Below are positions 9,076 to 18,662 of a DNA stretch of 64,000 nt, one piece after another. Source of the stretch: Methanosphaera stadtmanae (GTDB lineage: Archaea; Methanobacteriota; Methanobacteria; Methanobacteriales; Methanobacteriaceae). Where the stretch lies: the NCBI GenBank assembly GCA_015062825.1, contig SUTR01000005.1:16459-80458 (forward strand), written 5' to 3'. The position numbers were made by a program, and so were the translations under genes. The notes below the pieces were generated by a model, which was given only the letters and a program-made list of their open reading frames with translations, ran no database searches and was not told the origin of the DNA. The first letter of the stretch is position 1. Every line of letters starts with the position of its first letter.

Positions 9076-9936
9076 ATGAAACTTGATAAAGAAACATTCA
9101 ACAATTATGTTAAAGAAAATGTCTTTAGAACAATAACTGATTATAAGCTTATCTGTGAAGATGATAATATTATGATTGGAGTCTCTGGTGGAAAAGACAG
9201 TATCTTGACGTTGCATATGATTAACCAATACCAAAAAGAAAATGACATTGATTTTAAAATTACTGCCGTATGTGTAGATGAAGGAATAGCAGGTTATCGT
9301 GAGAATGGAATCAAAACTGCAATAACAAATTGTAAAGAATTGAAAATTCCATTGAATATTGTTTCATTCAAGGAAGAATTTGGTTATAATCTAGATGAAA
9401 TTTCATCATTATTCAGCAGTAGCTGTATGCCCTGTGGAATATATCGCAGATACCTATTAAACAAAATATCAGATAAGTATCATTGCGATAAAATAGCAAC
9501 AGGCCATAATCTGGATGATGAAATACAATCATTTTTAATGACTTTTGCCCGTAATGATCGACAGAAATTTACAAAGTTTTCCCCTATTCTTGATAAGATT
9601 CATGAAAATATGGTTCCTCGCATAAAGCCATTATGGCAACTGGCTGAAAAGGATGTTGCAATATGGTGTATCTTAAATGACATACCCATCCATGATGAGG
9701 AATGTCCATATTCAAAAACATCACTTAGAAGTGATGTAAAACTATTCTTAAATAAACTGGAAGAGGACAATAAGGGCATTAAAAGAAATATTTTTGAATC
9801 ATTTAAAAAGACTTTACAGTTTCCAAAGGTTGATGTAGAATTAACCAATTGTAAAATATGCAATCAGGCAACAGCAACAAGTCCTTGTCAAGCATGTAAA
9901 CTTACAAATCAAATAAGAGATATGTTAAATGAATAA
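9076..9936 (+). CDS. TtuA/NcsA-family tRNA 2-thiolation enzyme
   Basis: ATP-dependent tRNA thiolase of the PP-loop superfamily (TtuA for m5U54, NcsA/Ctu1 for wobble U34). The PP-loop SGGKDS is near residue 35. The iron-sulfur cysteines appear as CMPCG (near 119) and the later EECPYS. GHNLDDE is the second ATP motif, and a C-terminal zinc knuckle CKIC...CQAC lies near 256-273. The family's N-terminal zinc finger is absent: the protein begins just ~33 residues before the PP-loop and an in-frame stop precedes the ATG. Length is 286 aa. Which uridine is modified cannot be decided here. Confidence 0.85.
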   Translation: MKLDKETFNNYVKENVFRTITDYKLICEDDNIMIGVSGGKDSILTLHMINQYQKENDIDFKITAVCVDEGIAGYRENGIKTAITNCKELKIPLNIVSFKEEFGYNLDEISSLFSSSCMPCGIYRRYLLNKISDKYHCDKIATGHNLDDEIQSFLMTFARNDRQKFTKFSPILDKIHENMVPRIKPLWQLAEKDVAIWCILNDIPIHDEECPYSKTSLRSDVKLFLNKLEEDNKGIKRNIFESFKKTLQFPKVDVELTNCKICNQATATSPCQACKLTNQIRDMLNE

Positions 9937-9982
9937 ATAATAAAAAAAAGAGTGGTGGAAATAGTAATTTATATTTATTTAA

Positions 9983-10195
9983 TTATAATTCATCAGCAGT
10001 TCTGAATATTGAACCACCATAAATTTGCTCTTGCATATCCTGTACTGCTTGTGTAGCCAAGGCTACAGTATCGGCAGTTTTCAAAATTCTTCTTTTTTGT
10101 ACATTCAATGTTTTTCCACAAGTACATTTCTTTGTTTTATTACCCTCTTTTGAATACAATACTCTTCCACAATCACATCTATAAATCAAATACAT
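9983..10195 (-). CDS. Small zinc-ribbon protein, DUF1922-like
   Basis: A 70-aa protein with a rubredoxin-like zinc ribbon: YRCDCGRVLYS and KKCTCGKTL give two CxC knuckles. A helical tail (VALATQAVQDMQEQIYGG) follows. It resembles the DUF1922 family of methanogens; the function is unknown to me. The longer frame begins further upstream, but AGGTGAT sits 4 nt before the ATG at 10195, which also avoids overlap with the upstream gene. It follows the TraB-family gene by 8 nt, so the two are probably one operon. Confidence 0.75.
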   Translation of the reverse strand: MYLIYRCDCGRVLYSKEGNKTKKCTCGKTLNVQKRRILKTADTVALATQAVQDMQEQIYGGSIFRTADEL

Positions 10196-10203
10196 CAAAT
10201 CAC

Positions 10204-11538
10204 CTAAATTCCAAATATTGTATGAATATATGGTAAAAATACATTGTTTATTACCATTAGAACACCTATTGTACAACCAAGATTTGTCCCTATTACAACC
10301 AGTATTACTCTAAATAATTTATTATGCCATAAATCCTTAAAGGAATCAAAATCTGCTAGTTGTTGCAAGTCTTCCATTCCCACATGTCTTAATTTTCCTT
10401 CAACTATTCCTGAAAACCATCCTGCAGCCAGCAATGGATGAAGTACTGTGATTGGTGCTACTAAAAATCCTACAATTGCTGATTGAATTTTTGAACCGGA
10501 TAGTAATGATCCAATAAATGCTCCTCCACCAGCAAATATTAGATAATTTATTAAACCTCCCTGAATATTTATACCCTGAAAGTATGCTAATACAAACAAT
10601 ATTACAAATATTACAGGAATTAGGTATAATATTATTTGAATAATTGAAAATCTTGATTCTTTAACAAAATTCAAACTATTTAGTTCAGGTATAGTATCTG
10701 GATTGTCAAGGTATTCCAACATACCATTTTTATGACCTGCACCTACTACTGCCACAACATTATATTCTTCCAAACTTTTTAGATTATATGCCATATATGC
10801 ATCTCTTTCATGTACTAATGCATTATATCCCCCAGGAGATGCTTCTTTAAAGTAGTTCATTACTTCAATAATCGTATCTTCTTGTTTTAGATGTTCCACC
10901 TCATCTTTTAATTCTTCATCCACTTCATCATCCATAAATAGTGATTTTAATAATTCCCAACCAAATGATAATTTCTCCCTTAAGGACATGCCATTCAATG
11001 TTCTTTTTAATGTAACTTGTATATTCCGATCAATCAATGCAATATCAGCATTTACTTCTTTTGCTATTTTAGCTGCTTCAAGCATTTCAGAACCCGGCTT
11101 TACACCTACTTCTTCACCCATTTTCTTCTGCATAGTTGATAGTATTAAACTTACAATAGTTACGGTTAAGTTTGATGATTTTAATAACTGTTTAAGATCT
11201 AATTTTTCTTCACGCACTATTCCCTTATCTTCATCCATTAGTTTCTGAAAACGTCCTAAATCCAATTCGATTGCAACTATTTCTGGATGTTTCTCATAGA
11301 TAGTTTGCCGAACATGTTCTATACTTTTATCAGATATATGTGCTGTTGGCACTATCTCTAATGATGATTCATGTATCGGCAGAATAATATCCTCTTCTAG
11401 TTCATCAGATGATTCATCTGTATCAATTGGTTGTGTTAACTGTGTATCTTGAATAGGATTGTGTAATCTTATAATAGGTGGTTTTGAAAAAATCCTATTA
11501 TTCTTTTGTTGATCATTATCGTTGTTTTGCTCGTTCAT
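10204..11538 (-). CDS. TraB/PrgY-family membrane protein
   Basis: A 444-aa protein with a soluble TraB domain at residues ~55-275 (HISDKSIEHVRQTI, EIVAIELDLGRF, VVAVVGAGHKNGM). Three or four membrane segments follow in the C-terminal third (IIQIILYLIPVIFVILFVLA, LINYLIFAGGGAFIGSLL, and a final hydrophobic stretch). In Enterococcus PrgY quenches a peptide pheromone, but most family members are uncharacterised and no such role can be inferred here. The first ~50 residues are acidic and low in complexity. A GTGAT element precedes the ATG. It sits in an operon with the DUF1922-like gene. Confidence 0.83.
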   Translation of the reverse strand: MNEQNNDNDQQKNNRIFSKPPIIRLHNPIQDTQLTQPIDTDESSDELEEDIILPIHESSLEIVPTAHISDKSIEHVRQTIYEKHPEIVAIELDLGRFQKLMDEDKGIVREEKLDLKQLLKSSNLTVTIVSLILSTMQKKMGEEVGVKPGSEMLEAAKIAKEVNADIALIDRNIQVTLKRTLNGMSLREKLSFGWELLKSLFMDDEVDEELKDEVEHLKQEDTIIEVMNYFKEASPGGYNALVHERDAYMAYNLKSLEEYNVVAVVGAGHKNGMLEYLDNPDTIPELNSLNFVKESRFSIIQIILYLIPVIFVILFVLAYFQGINIQGGLINYLIFAGGGAFIGSLLSGSKIQSAIVGFLVAPITVLHPLLAAGWFSGIVEGKLRHVGMEDLQQLADFDSFKDLWHNKLFRVILVVIGTNLGCTIGVLMVINNVFLPYIHTIFGI

Positions 11539-11733
11539 ATAATCACAATATTTATTAATTAAATTGTAGCATGCTAGTACTATTATTTTGTTGATTCTTA
11601 AATCTATTATTTTATCGAAATATATACTTTTATAAATAATATTTATTATAGGTTAATAGATTAAATCTTTTGGGTAAGATTACAAAAAAATATTAACTAT
11701 TCAATTTAATATATATTTAATAATAGTGGTTAT

Positions 11734-12237
11734 ATGAGAATTGTTACAACACCAATGTGTGAAGATATTTTAAAAATTGCAGGTTTAACTGATTATGAAG
11801 TAGTTGCAGTATCACAGTTAGTTAATGCAGATATTGCAATCGTATTATCAGAGACAAAGACTCAGCTTGATACTATTAGAATTAAATTAAATACATACCA
11901 ACAGATTATCGAATCAGCAACAAGAGTATCTGATGAATTCAATACTCAAGTCGATGAAGATGTAATAAGTAAGATTCAAGTTTTAATAGATGAAAATAAC
12001 AATAAAAAAGATAAAAGAAAACAAACTAAAATAAAAGTATATAGTAATTTTTTATCTGAAACTGTTAAGGATATGGGTTATACAATTTGTGATGATGACT
12101 ATGATTATGTAGTTATACCAGATTTTATGAAAGAAGATATTGATGATGAAAATACTATCATAATACCATCACATTCAAATGTGACTAAAAGTATTATTGA
12201 ACGTTTAAAAGAAAGATATGAATTATTGGAGATATGA
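11734..12237 (+). CDS. Small conserved methanogen protein coupled to mmp7
   Basis: I do not recognise the family with confidence. It is a 167-aa soluble protein starting [18 protein letters not shown], with a central lysine-rich linker ([14 protein letters not shown]) between two alpha/beta-looking halves. The stop codon abuts the ribosome-binding site of mmp7, with an ATGA overlap at 12234, showing translational coupling. Because Mmp7 is tied to methyl-coenzyme M reductase, a role in that enzyme's maturation is a reasonable guess. It may be one of the other methanogenesis marker or DUF families that neighbour mmp7. Confidence 0.75.
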   Translation: MRIVTTPMCEDILKIAGLTDYEVVAVSQLVNADIAIVLSETKTQLDTIRIKLNTYQQIIESATRVSDEFNTQVDEDVISKIQVLIDENNNKKDKRKQTKIKVYSNFLSETVKDMGYTICDDDYDYVVIPDFMKEDIDDENTIIIPSHSNVTKSIIERLKERYELLEI

Positions 12238-12239
12238 TT

Positions 12240-13148
12240 ATGTATGAAACAATGACTTATACAGGTGGAGTCCATAAACATAATGAAATTGAGGAATTGA
12301 TTGAAGATTTAGGCGGATTCATTTTACAAAAAAATGATCAGCAAATGGATATTACTATGACTATTGCAATTCCTGCAGAAGATACTGATAAACTAGAAGA
12401 AAAAGCTAAGGAATTATTAGGAGATGTTGAATTATCACCACTTGCCAGTACAGAAATAGCTGTTGTATCACCAACACTTGCAAGACAACACCTGCCTCAT
12501 GCAGCATGTGATATTGCAGAATACCTTAGAAGATATGGTACAAAAACCAATATGATTGGACTTGCAAGAGGGGCAGGAAAAGGCATATCCCAAATTAGTA
12601 AATCCGAAAAAGATTTGATTGAAGAACATGACCTTGCAATTTTCTCATTAGGTAGTTTTGATGATTGTATTCGTAAAAAAACACATCTATTTGAAGATAT
12701 AGACATACCAGTAATTGTCACTGGAAGCCCTGAGATTGAAGCTGAAGAGATTAATGCAAATGCATATGTATCAGGTTTTGGTAGAATACCACGCAGACTT
12801 AAACGTGGAGAAAACATACGTGCACTTAGAAAATTAGTTGAAAAATCTGAAGAAATCATATCTAAGCAAAAAGAAGATTTAAACGATGATCCACTTATCG
12901 TTTCACCAGTAATTGTCAAAATTGCATTAGAACGAAAATTACCAGAAGTAGAACATATTAATGCACCTATGGCATTAGTAAGTCAACTTGATGGTGTTCG
13001 TGTTAAATTACCTTATGATGAGTTTAATGAAGAAATAGCAGAAGTTGAAGTTGAAGGATACAGATTAGGCGACATAGCAGAAATAAAGAAATCAAAAATG
13101 TATGACCACACCCTAGTTAAAATACTACCAGAATCATCATTATTATAA
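12240..13148 (+). CDS. mmp7: Methanogenesis marker protein 7 (Mmp7)
   Basis: A protein found across methanogens and, as far as I recall, reported as a component of the ATP-driven activation complex of methyl-coenzyme M reductase. Family-like segments are [14 protein letters not shown] near the N-terminus and [20 protein letters not shown]. The stretch [20 protein letters not shown] lies in the middle. The region [14 protein letters not shown] then [12 protein letters not shown] looks like a nucleotide- or ligand-binding fold. I start at the ATG at 12240 ([10 protein letters not shown]) because GGAG at 12228-12231 is 8 nt upstream; the ATG at 12234 would be only 2 nt from it. Confidence 0.8.
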   Translation: MYETMTYTGGVHKHNEIEELIEDLGGFILQKNDQQMDITMTIAIPAEDTDKLEEKAKELLGDVELSPLASTEIAVVSPTLARQHLPHAACDIAEYLRRYGTKTNMIGLARGAGKGISQISKSEKDLIEEHDLAIFSLGSFDDCIRKKTHLFEDIDIPVIVTGSPEIEAEEINANAYVSGFGRIPRRLKRGENIRALRKLVEKSEEIISKQKEDLNDDPLIVSPVIVKIALERKLPEVEHINAPMALVSQLDGVRVKLPYDEFNEEIAEVEVEGYRLGDIAEIKKSKMYDHTLVKILPESSLL

Positions 13149-13153
13149 CCACC

Positions 13154-13195
13154 ATTTATCGATAAATAATCATATTTATCTTATCTTCTTTTTTT
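13154..13195 (+). terminator. Palindrome and T-tract after mmp7
   Basis: The 14-bp palindrome ATTTATCGATAAAT (13154-13167) starts 6 nt after the stop and is followed by T/C-rich sequence ending in T7 (13189-13195). Probable transcript end. Confidence 0.4.
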
Positions 13196-13362
13196 GATTA
13201 AGTTTAGAGATTAATTAGTAAAATAACTGTAATCATAAGCACCATATGAAAAAAATATTCTTGATATCCATTATTTATTTTGATGAAATATAAAACATTA
13301 TATTACAAATGAAGATAAATAATTAAATATAGAAAAAATATTAAAAACATATTATTGAATAA

Positions 13363-13372
13363 TATATATAAA
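13363..13372 (+). promoter_or_regulatory. TATA box of the Mrp/Nbp35-type gene
   Basis: TATATATAAA-type element about 40-50 nt before the ATG at 13412, giving a short leader that contains the GGAG ribosome-binding site. Confidence 0.5.
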
Positions 13373-13411
13373 AAAATTTTATGTAATAAAATAATAATGG
13401 AGTAGTGAAAC

Positions 13412-14266
13412 ATGCCAGAACATGGAGCTGGAATGTCTGATGAAGAAAAAAAGGCAATAATGGAACAAAATATTAACATTACACGTAATTTAGCCAATAT
13501 TAAATATAAAATAGCTGTAATGAGTGGTAAAGGTGGAGTTGGTAAATCAACAGTATCTGTAAACTTAGCACAAGCATTCAATGCTATGGGTTATAAAACA
13601 GCAATATATGATGTGGATATACATGGACCTAATGTACCTAAAATGTTAGGTATAGAAGGAGAAAAGATGGGTGTTAAAGGAAACAAACTATTACCAGTTG
13701 AAACTGATGATGGAATACTTGTAGCATCAATGGCTTTTCTAATTGAAAGTAATGGTTCACCAATCATATGGAGAGGACCACAAAAAACTGGTGCAATCAA
13801 ACAGTTAATATCTGACGTTGCATGGAGCAATCTTGATGTTATGATATTTGACAACCCACCAGGTACTGGAGATGAACCATTAACTGTTCTTCAAACAATA
13901 CCTGACTTAGATGCCGCGGTTATGGTTACCACACCAAGTTCTGTTTCAGAAGAGGATGTTGTTAAATGTGTTACAATGACTAAAATGATGAACATCAATA
14001 AGATAGGTCTTGTTGAAAATATGTCCTACTTTGAATGTCCAAATTGTAATCAAAGACATGACATATTTGGTCAAAGTAAAGGTGAAGACTTTGCCAAATT
14101 AATGGACATCGACTTTTTAGGTGAATTACCATTTAAAACAGATGTTTCTGAATCAGCAGATATTTATGATGTGCCTATCGTTAAATCCAATCCAGATTCT
14201 TCTGCAGCTAAAGAATTTATAAAAATAGCTGAAAAAATCAAAGAACAATACTTTAAAGAGGAATAA
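13412..14266 (+). CDS. Mrp/Nbp35-family iron-sulfur carrier P-loop ATPase
   Basis: A deviant-Walker ATPase that carries iron-sulfur clusters to apo-proteins. Walker A is KGGVGKS with the preceding signature lysine near residue 41. FDNPPGTGDEP is the switch II/Mrp signature around residue 150. A C-terminal CPNC pair (FECPNCNQRH, near 210) corresponds to the cluster-bridging CxxC. The first ~30 residues form a charged extension without the extra N-terminal ferredoxin motif of eukaryotic Nbp35. The 284-aa length is typical for archaeal ApbC/Mrp homologues. GGAG lies before the start, and a stop-codon hairpin and T10 end the gene. Confidence 0.92.
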   Translation: MPEHGAGMSDEEKKAIMEQNINITRNLANIKYKIAVMSGKGGVGKSTVSVNLAQAFNAMGYKTAIYDVDIHGPNVPKMLGIEGEKMGVKGNKLLPVETDDGILVASMAFLIESNGSPIIWRGPQKTGAIKQLISDVAWSNLDVMIFDNPPGTGDEPLTVLQTIPDLDAAVMVTTPSSVSEEDVVKCVTMTKMMNINKIGLVENMSYFECPNCNQRHDIFGQSKGEDFAKLMDIDFLGELPFKTDVSESADIYDVPIVKSNPDSSAAKEFIKIAEKIKEQYFKEE

Positions 14267-14290
14267 TCCTCTTTTCAAACTTTTTTTTTT
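14255..14290 (+). terminator. Stop-codon hairpin plus T10 after the Mrp-type gene
   Basis: AAAGAGGA (14255-14262) pairs with TCCTCTTT (14267-14274). The 4-base loop contains the TAA stop codon itself, and T10 follows at 14281-14290. Confidence 0.6.
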
Positions 14291-14523
14291 AAAATTAATT
14301 TTTATCATACTTTTGAATAAAATCAAAAATAATCCCATATGCAAATTTTATATAAAAATTCTTTTAATAACTAAAAGTTATTTATAGTATAAAGTTAAAA
14401 TAATATTATTGTAAACATTAAAAAAATTCAAAAATAAAATTTATGAAAAAAAAATGCTGATATGAAAAGAAATATCAACATTAATAACACTAATTACGAA
14501 TAAAATTAATGAGGTGTAAATCA

Positions 14524-15144
14524 ATGTCAGAATCAGATAAAAACATGAAAGGAACAACAACAGTAGGATTTGCATGTAAAGATGGAATAATAATAGCAAC
14601 AGAAAAAAGAGCAACAATGGGATCATTAGTAGCTAATAAAGGTGCTGACAAATTATTCCAATTAGATGACAAGATAGGTGCAACAATAGCAGGGACAGTA
14701 TCACATGCACAATCATTAATGGATGTTCTTAAAGCTGAAATATCCTTATACAAATTAAAGAACGATAAAGAAATGTCAATCGATGCATTAGCAGTACTTA
14801 CCAGCAACATTCTCAAATCAAATCCATTTATGGTACAGACAATTATAGGTGGAGTAGATAAGGATGGTGCAAAATTATACTCATTAGACCCAAGTGGAAG
14901 TTACATCCCTGATGACTGCATATCAACAGGTTCCGGTTCCCCTTATGCATACGGTGTTCTTGAAGACAGATATTCAAAAGATTTAACTGTAGAAGAAGGT
15001 CGAAAAGTTGCGATAAAAGCATTAACCTCTGCAATGGAACGTGATGTATTCAGCGGCAATGGAATTAGATTAGCAACCATTACCGAAGAGGGTATGAAAA
15101 TATATACTGAAGAAGAAATAGAAGCTATTAAAGCAGACATATAA
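14524..15144 (+). CDS. psmB: 20S proteasome beta subunit
   Basis: Catalytic subunit of the archaeal 20S proteasome. The protein begins MSESDKNMKG followed directly by TTTVGFACKDG. The Gly-Thr junction is the autocatalytic cleavage site and Thr11 the N-terminal nucleophile after a 10-residue propeptide. The catalytic Lys in ATEKRAT, the SGTVSHAQS-equivalent region (IAGTVSHAQ) and the late GSGSPYAYGVLE loop are in place. The ATG at 14524 is preceded by GAGGTG (14511-14516); an ATG five codons upstream overlaps that site and is rejected. The alpha subunit is not in this window. A T-rich tract follows the stop. Confidence 0.96.
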   Translation: MSESDKNMKGTTTVGFACKDGIIIATEKRATMGSLVANKGADKLFQLDDKIGATIAGTVSHAQSLMDVLKAEISLYKLKNDKEMSIDALAVLTSNILKSNPFMVQTIIGGVDKDGAKLYSLDPSGSYIPDDCISTGSGSPYAYGVLEDRYSKDLTVEEGRKVAIKALTSAMERDVFSGNGIRLATITEEGMKIYTEEEIEAIKADI

Positions 15145-15505
15145 TTTCATACTACTTTTTTATTTTATTTTTTAAAAAAAAAACAAACATTATATATAAC
15201 CTTAAACAAAATAATTAATAGATTTGTTTTGAACAATTTTTTATTTAATATTTTAATTAGTTTAAATAAGAAAATAAACTTTTTATAGTAAATTTTATAT
15301 GAAAAATAGTTAATCATTAGTTAGTATGCTATTTTAAACATTACAAAATTTAGAAAACAACTGATTATCATACCATATAATATTACTAAAGTAAATAAAT
15401 TTATTATTCAATTTTATAAATAATCTATTTTTTAAAAAAAAATAACATGATAATTCAAATAGATAAACAAAAAACATAAAAGAAAATCAGAGAGAGTGAT
15501 CAATT
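15145..15505. other. Intergenic region psmB / aCPSF1
   Basis: 361 AT-rich bases. The psmB T-tract lies at 15156-15173. The aCPSF1 promoter is probably the TTTATAAA at 15413-15420, about 90 nt before the start codon. No other structure is apparent. Confidence 0.45.
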
Positions 15506-17413
15506 ATGTGTGCCATGATTGAGGAAATAAAAGATAAAATCATTGAAAGTTTACCTGAAAAAGTTAAACTAGCAAAAGTTGAATTTGAAGGACCTGAAAT
15601 CGTTATTTATACAAAAAATCCGGAAATTATTAAAGACAATGGAAATATAATACGTGATTTAGCAAAAGAAATTAGAAAAAGAATCATCATCAGATCAGAC
15701 AAATCAGTATTATGTGAACCACAGGAAACCATAACAAAAATAGAAGAAATCGTGCCAAAAGAAGCTGAAATAACAGACATATCATTTGATGATGTTACCT
15801 GTGAAGTAATCATAGAATCCAAAAAACCTGGGCTTGTAATAGGAAAATATGGAGCTACATCCCGAGAAATAGTAAAACAAACAGGATGGGCTCCAAAAAT
15901 ATTAAGAACACCTCCAATTACGTCCGAAACAGTTCAAAGAATAAGACTTACATTAAAAAGAAACAGCAAGGAAAGAAAGGAATTCCTACAAAACTTAGGA
16001 AAAAGAATCCATAGAGAAGCAATATTTGATAATGACTGGACTAGATTAACCTCACTTGGAGGATTTAGAGAAGTAGGAAGATCCTGTCTATTTTTACAAA
16101 CACCAAACAGTAAGGTAATATTAGACTGTGGAGTAAATGTAGCAGGAGTAGATGATAAAACATCATTCCCTTACCTTAATGTTCCTGAATTTAATTTAAA
16201 TGATTTAGATGCAGTGATTGTTACACACGCACACCTTGACCATTCAGGATTTGTACCATACCTATATCATTATGGATATGATGGACCAACATACTGTACA
16301 ACACCTACCCGTGATTTGATGACACTGCTTCAACAGGACCATATTGACATATCCCACAGAGAAGACAATCCACTTCCATTCAATATAAAAGATGTCAAAG
16401 AAACTATTAACAAAACAATATGTCTAGATTATGGAGAAGTAACAGATATTTCACCAGACATAAAGTTAACATTGCATAATGCAGGACATATCGTAGGTTC
16501 AGCAATGGCTCACCTCCACATAGGTGATGGAAAACATAACTTTGTATATACTGGTGACTTTAAAAACGAAAAAAGCAGATTACTTGAACCATCAGTAACC
16601 AGATTCCCACGTATAGAATCAATGGTAATGGAAAGTACATATGGTGGACATGAAGATATTACACCAACAAGAAACACCGCTGAAAAAGAACTAATAAAGA
16701 CAATATACACAACATTAAATCGTGGTGGAAAAGTACTTATACCAGTATTTGCTGTAGGACGTGCACAGGAGATAATGATTGTACTTGAAGAATACATTAA
16801 CCATGGAATACTAAAAGATGTACCTGTGTATCTTGATGGAATGATATGGGAAGCTACAGCTATACATACAGCACATCCAGAATATTTAAGCAATGACCTA
16901 AGAGATCAGATATTCCACATAGGCAAAAACCCATTCATATCAGAAGTATTTAAGAAAGTAACTAACCAAGAACAACGAAGAAGAATCGAAGAAAGTGATG
17001 AACCATGTGTAATCCTTTCCACATCAGGTATGTTAACCGGAGGAAACTCCGTTGAATACTTCAGATACATATGTGAAGATGAAAAGAACACTATCATATT
17101 TGTAGGATACCAATCAGAAGGTTCTCTTGGTAGAAGAATACAGAAAGGATGGGAAGAAGTACCATTAGATGATGATGGCGTGACAAGATTATATCAAATA
17201 AATCTTGAAGTCATTACTATTGACGGATTCAGTGGACACAGTGACAGAAAACAGTTAATGGAATATGTAAGAAGATTATCTCCAAAACCTGATAAACTAT
17301 TAGTATGTCACGGTGATGCTTATAAAGCATTGGATTTAGCAAGTAGTATATACAGATCATATAAATTAGAAACAAAAACACCAATGAATCTTGAAACAAC
17401 AAGATTACAATAA
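15506..17413 (+). CDS. aCPSF1/FttA, archaeal transcription-termination ribonuclease (KH-MBL-beta-CASP)
   Basis: The archaeal homologue of CPSF73. It cleaves nascent RNA near U-rich tracts and terminates transcription. Two KH domains occupy residues ~1-145 ([20 protein letters not shown] is the second). A metallo-beta-lactamase core carries the zinc motif HAHLDHSG near residue 243, with later [12 protein letters not shown] and TGDF. The beta-CASP domain has [19 protein letters not shown] and the final [11 protein letters not shown] and VCHGD motifs. The 635-aa length is standard. GAGTGATC lies 4 nt before the ATG at 15506. Its own transcript ends in an ACCTCC element and a T-tract. Confidence 0.95.
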   Translation: MCAMIEEIKDKIIESLPEKVKLAKVEFEGPEIVIYTKNPEIIKDNGNIIRDLAKEIRKRIIIRSDKSVLCEPQETITKIEEIVPKEAEITDISFDDVTCEVIIESKKPGLVIGKYGATSREIVKQTGWAPKILRTPPITSETVQRIRLTLKRNSKERKEFLQNLGKRIHREAIFDNDWTRLTSLGGFREVGRSCLFLQTPNSKVILDCGVNVAGVDDKTSFPYLNVPEFNLNDLDAVIVTHAHLDHSGFVPYLYHYGYDGPTYCTTPTRDLMTLLQQDHIDISHREDNPLPFNIKDVKETINKTICLDYGEVTDISPDIKLTLHNAGHIVGSAMAHLHIGDGKHNFVYTGDFKNEKSRLLEPSVTRFPRIESMVMESTYGGHEDITPTRNTAEKELIKTIYTTLNRGGKVLIPVFAVGRAQEIMIVLEEYINHGILKDVPVYLDGMIWEATAIHTAHPEYLSNDLRDQIFHIGKNPFISEVFKKVTNQEQRRRIEESDEPCVILSTSGMLTGGNSVEYFRYICEDEKNTIIFVGYQSEGSLGRRIQKGWEEVPLDDDGVTRLYQINLEVITIDGFSGHSDRKQLMEYVRRLSPKPDKLLVCHGDAYKALDLASSIYRSYKLETKTPMNLETTRLQ

Positions 17414-17424
17414 AAAATTAATTA

Positions 17425-17449
17425 ACCTCCCCTAGAACTCTCTCTTTTT
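17425..17449 (+). terminator. ACCTCC element and T-tract after aCPSF1
   Basis: ACCTCC at 17425-17430, 12 nt after the stop, then a CT-rich stretch and T5-6 at 17444-17449. The same arrangement recurs after three other genes here. Confidence 0.4.
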
Positions 17450-17620
17450 AGAAGATTAAAATTATCAATACATATAAAAAATATTAAACATATATATTAT
17501 TATATATTAATCAAAAACTCAAATTCAATATTAGTTCTTTTAAAATGAAAAATATAAGTTTTTGAATAGAATAAATATTAAAAAAAATAAAGTAAAAATC
17601 TTTTAAAGAGGGGTTGAAAC

Positions 17621-18646
17621 ATGGTTACATATTCAGAAGCTGGTGTAGATATAAGTTTAGAAGAAAAAACTGTTAAAGCACTAACTGGAGAATTATCTGA
17701 AACTTTAAATTACCAGAACATTATAAAAAATGAAGGACATTTTGCAGCACTAGTTGACTTTGGTTCAAAAGCAATAGCAATGAGTACTGATGGTGTTGGA
17801 AGTAAAATATTAATAGCAAATTTAATGAATAAATTCGACACAGTTGGAATAGACTGTATTGCAATGGTAGTCAATGATATATTATGTGTTGGAGCAGAAC
17901 CAATTGCAATGGTTGACTATTTAGCAGTGGAAAAACCAGATCCTGAAGTTGCAAGTCAAATCGGTAAAGGATTAAATGAAGGATGTAAACAATCCAATAT
18001 TGCAATGATAGGAGGCGAAACTGCATCATTACCAAAAATCATTAAAGACTTTGACCTTGCAGGAACAGGAATTGGAATAGTAGACAAAGATAAAATTATA
18101 ACCGGTTCTGATATTAAAGATGGTGATGTCATAATAGGCATATCAAGTAGTGGAGTACATAGTAATGGATTAAGTCTTGCTAGAAAAGCATTGCTTGAAG
18201 AAGCAAATCTCAAAGTAGATGATCCATTACCAACAGATGAAAAAATAACAGTGGGAGAAGCACTACTAGAACCTACCATAATATATGTTAAACCAATAAT
18301 GGATTTACTTAACAATGATATAGAAGTACATGGACTTGGACATATTACTGGAGGAGGATTTAGTAATTTAAAACGATTAAACCACAACATGAGTTATCAT
18401 ATTAACAATCTTCCTGAAACATTACCAGTATTCAAAGCAATCCAGGATACTGGAATTGAAAGTAAAGAAATGTACCATGTATTCAATATGGGTATTGGGT
18501 TTGCAGTAATATTAGATAAAGAATATAAAGATGCAGCATTAGAAATATTGAACAAATACCACAAATCCTATGTTATTGGTGAAATAACAGAAGATAAAGA
18601 TAACAGAGTAATAATCAATACTCCTGAGGAAACTATTGAATTATAA
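17621..18646 (+). CDS. purM: Phosphoribosylformylglycinamidine cyclo-ligase (AIR synthase)
   Basis: Fifth step of purine synthesis: ATP-dependent closure of the imidazole ring of FGAM. The N-terminal motif [10 protein letters not shown] is diagnostic. [11 protein letters not shown] binds the nucleotide, GGETASLP lies mid-protein, and [11 protein letters not shown] and [12 protein letters not shown] are the later conserved loops. Length (341 aa) is normal. A GAGGGG-type ribosome-binding site precedes the ATG. The next gene's ribosome-binding site begins 4 nt after the purM stop, so purM appears to lead the coenzyme M genes in one transcript. Confidence 0.96.
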   Translation: MVTYSEAGVDISLEEKTVKALTGELSETLNYQNIIKNEGHFAALVDFGSKAIAMSTDGVGSKILIANLMNKFDTVGIDCIAMVVNDILCVGAEPIAMVDYLAVEKPDPEVASQIGKGLNEGCKQSNIAMIGGETASLPKIIKDFDLAGTGIGIVDKDKIITGSDIKDGDVIIGISSSGVHSNGLSLARKALLEEANLKVDDPLPTDEKITVGEALLEPTIIYVKPIMDLLNNDIEVHGLGHITGGGFSNLKRLNHNMSYHINNLPETLPVFKAIQDTGIESKEMYHVFNMGIGFAVILDKEYKDAALEILNKYHKSYVIGEITEDKDNRVIINTPEETIEL

Positions 18647-18662
18647 TTATGGAGAAATACAT

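Noticed and set aside
12497-12919. 140-codon antisense open frame inside mmp7
   Set aside because: It lies wholly opposite a conserved gene, has no ribosome-binding site, and its composition is that of a reverse-complement shadow.
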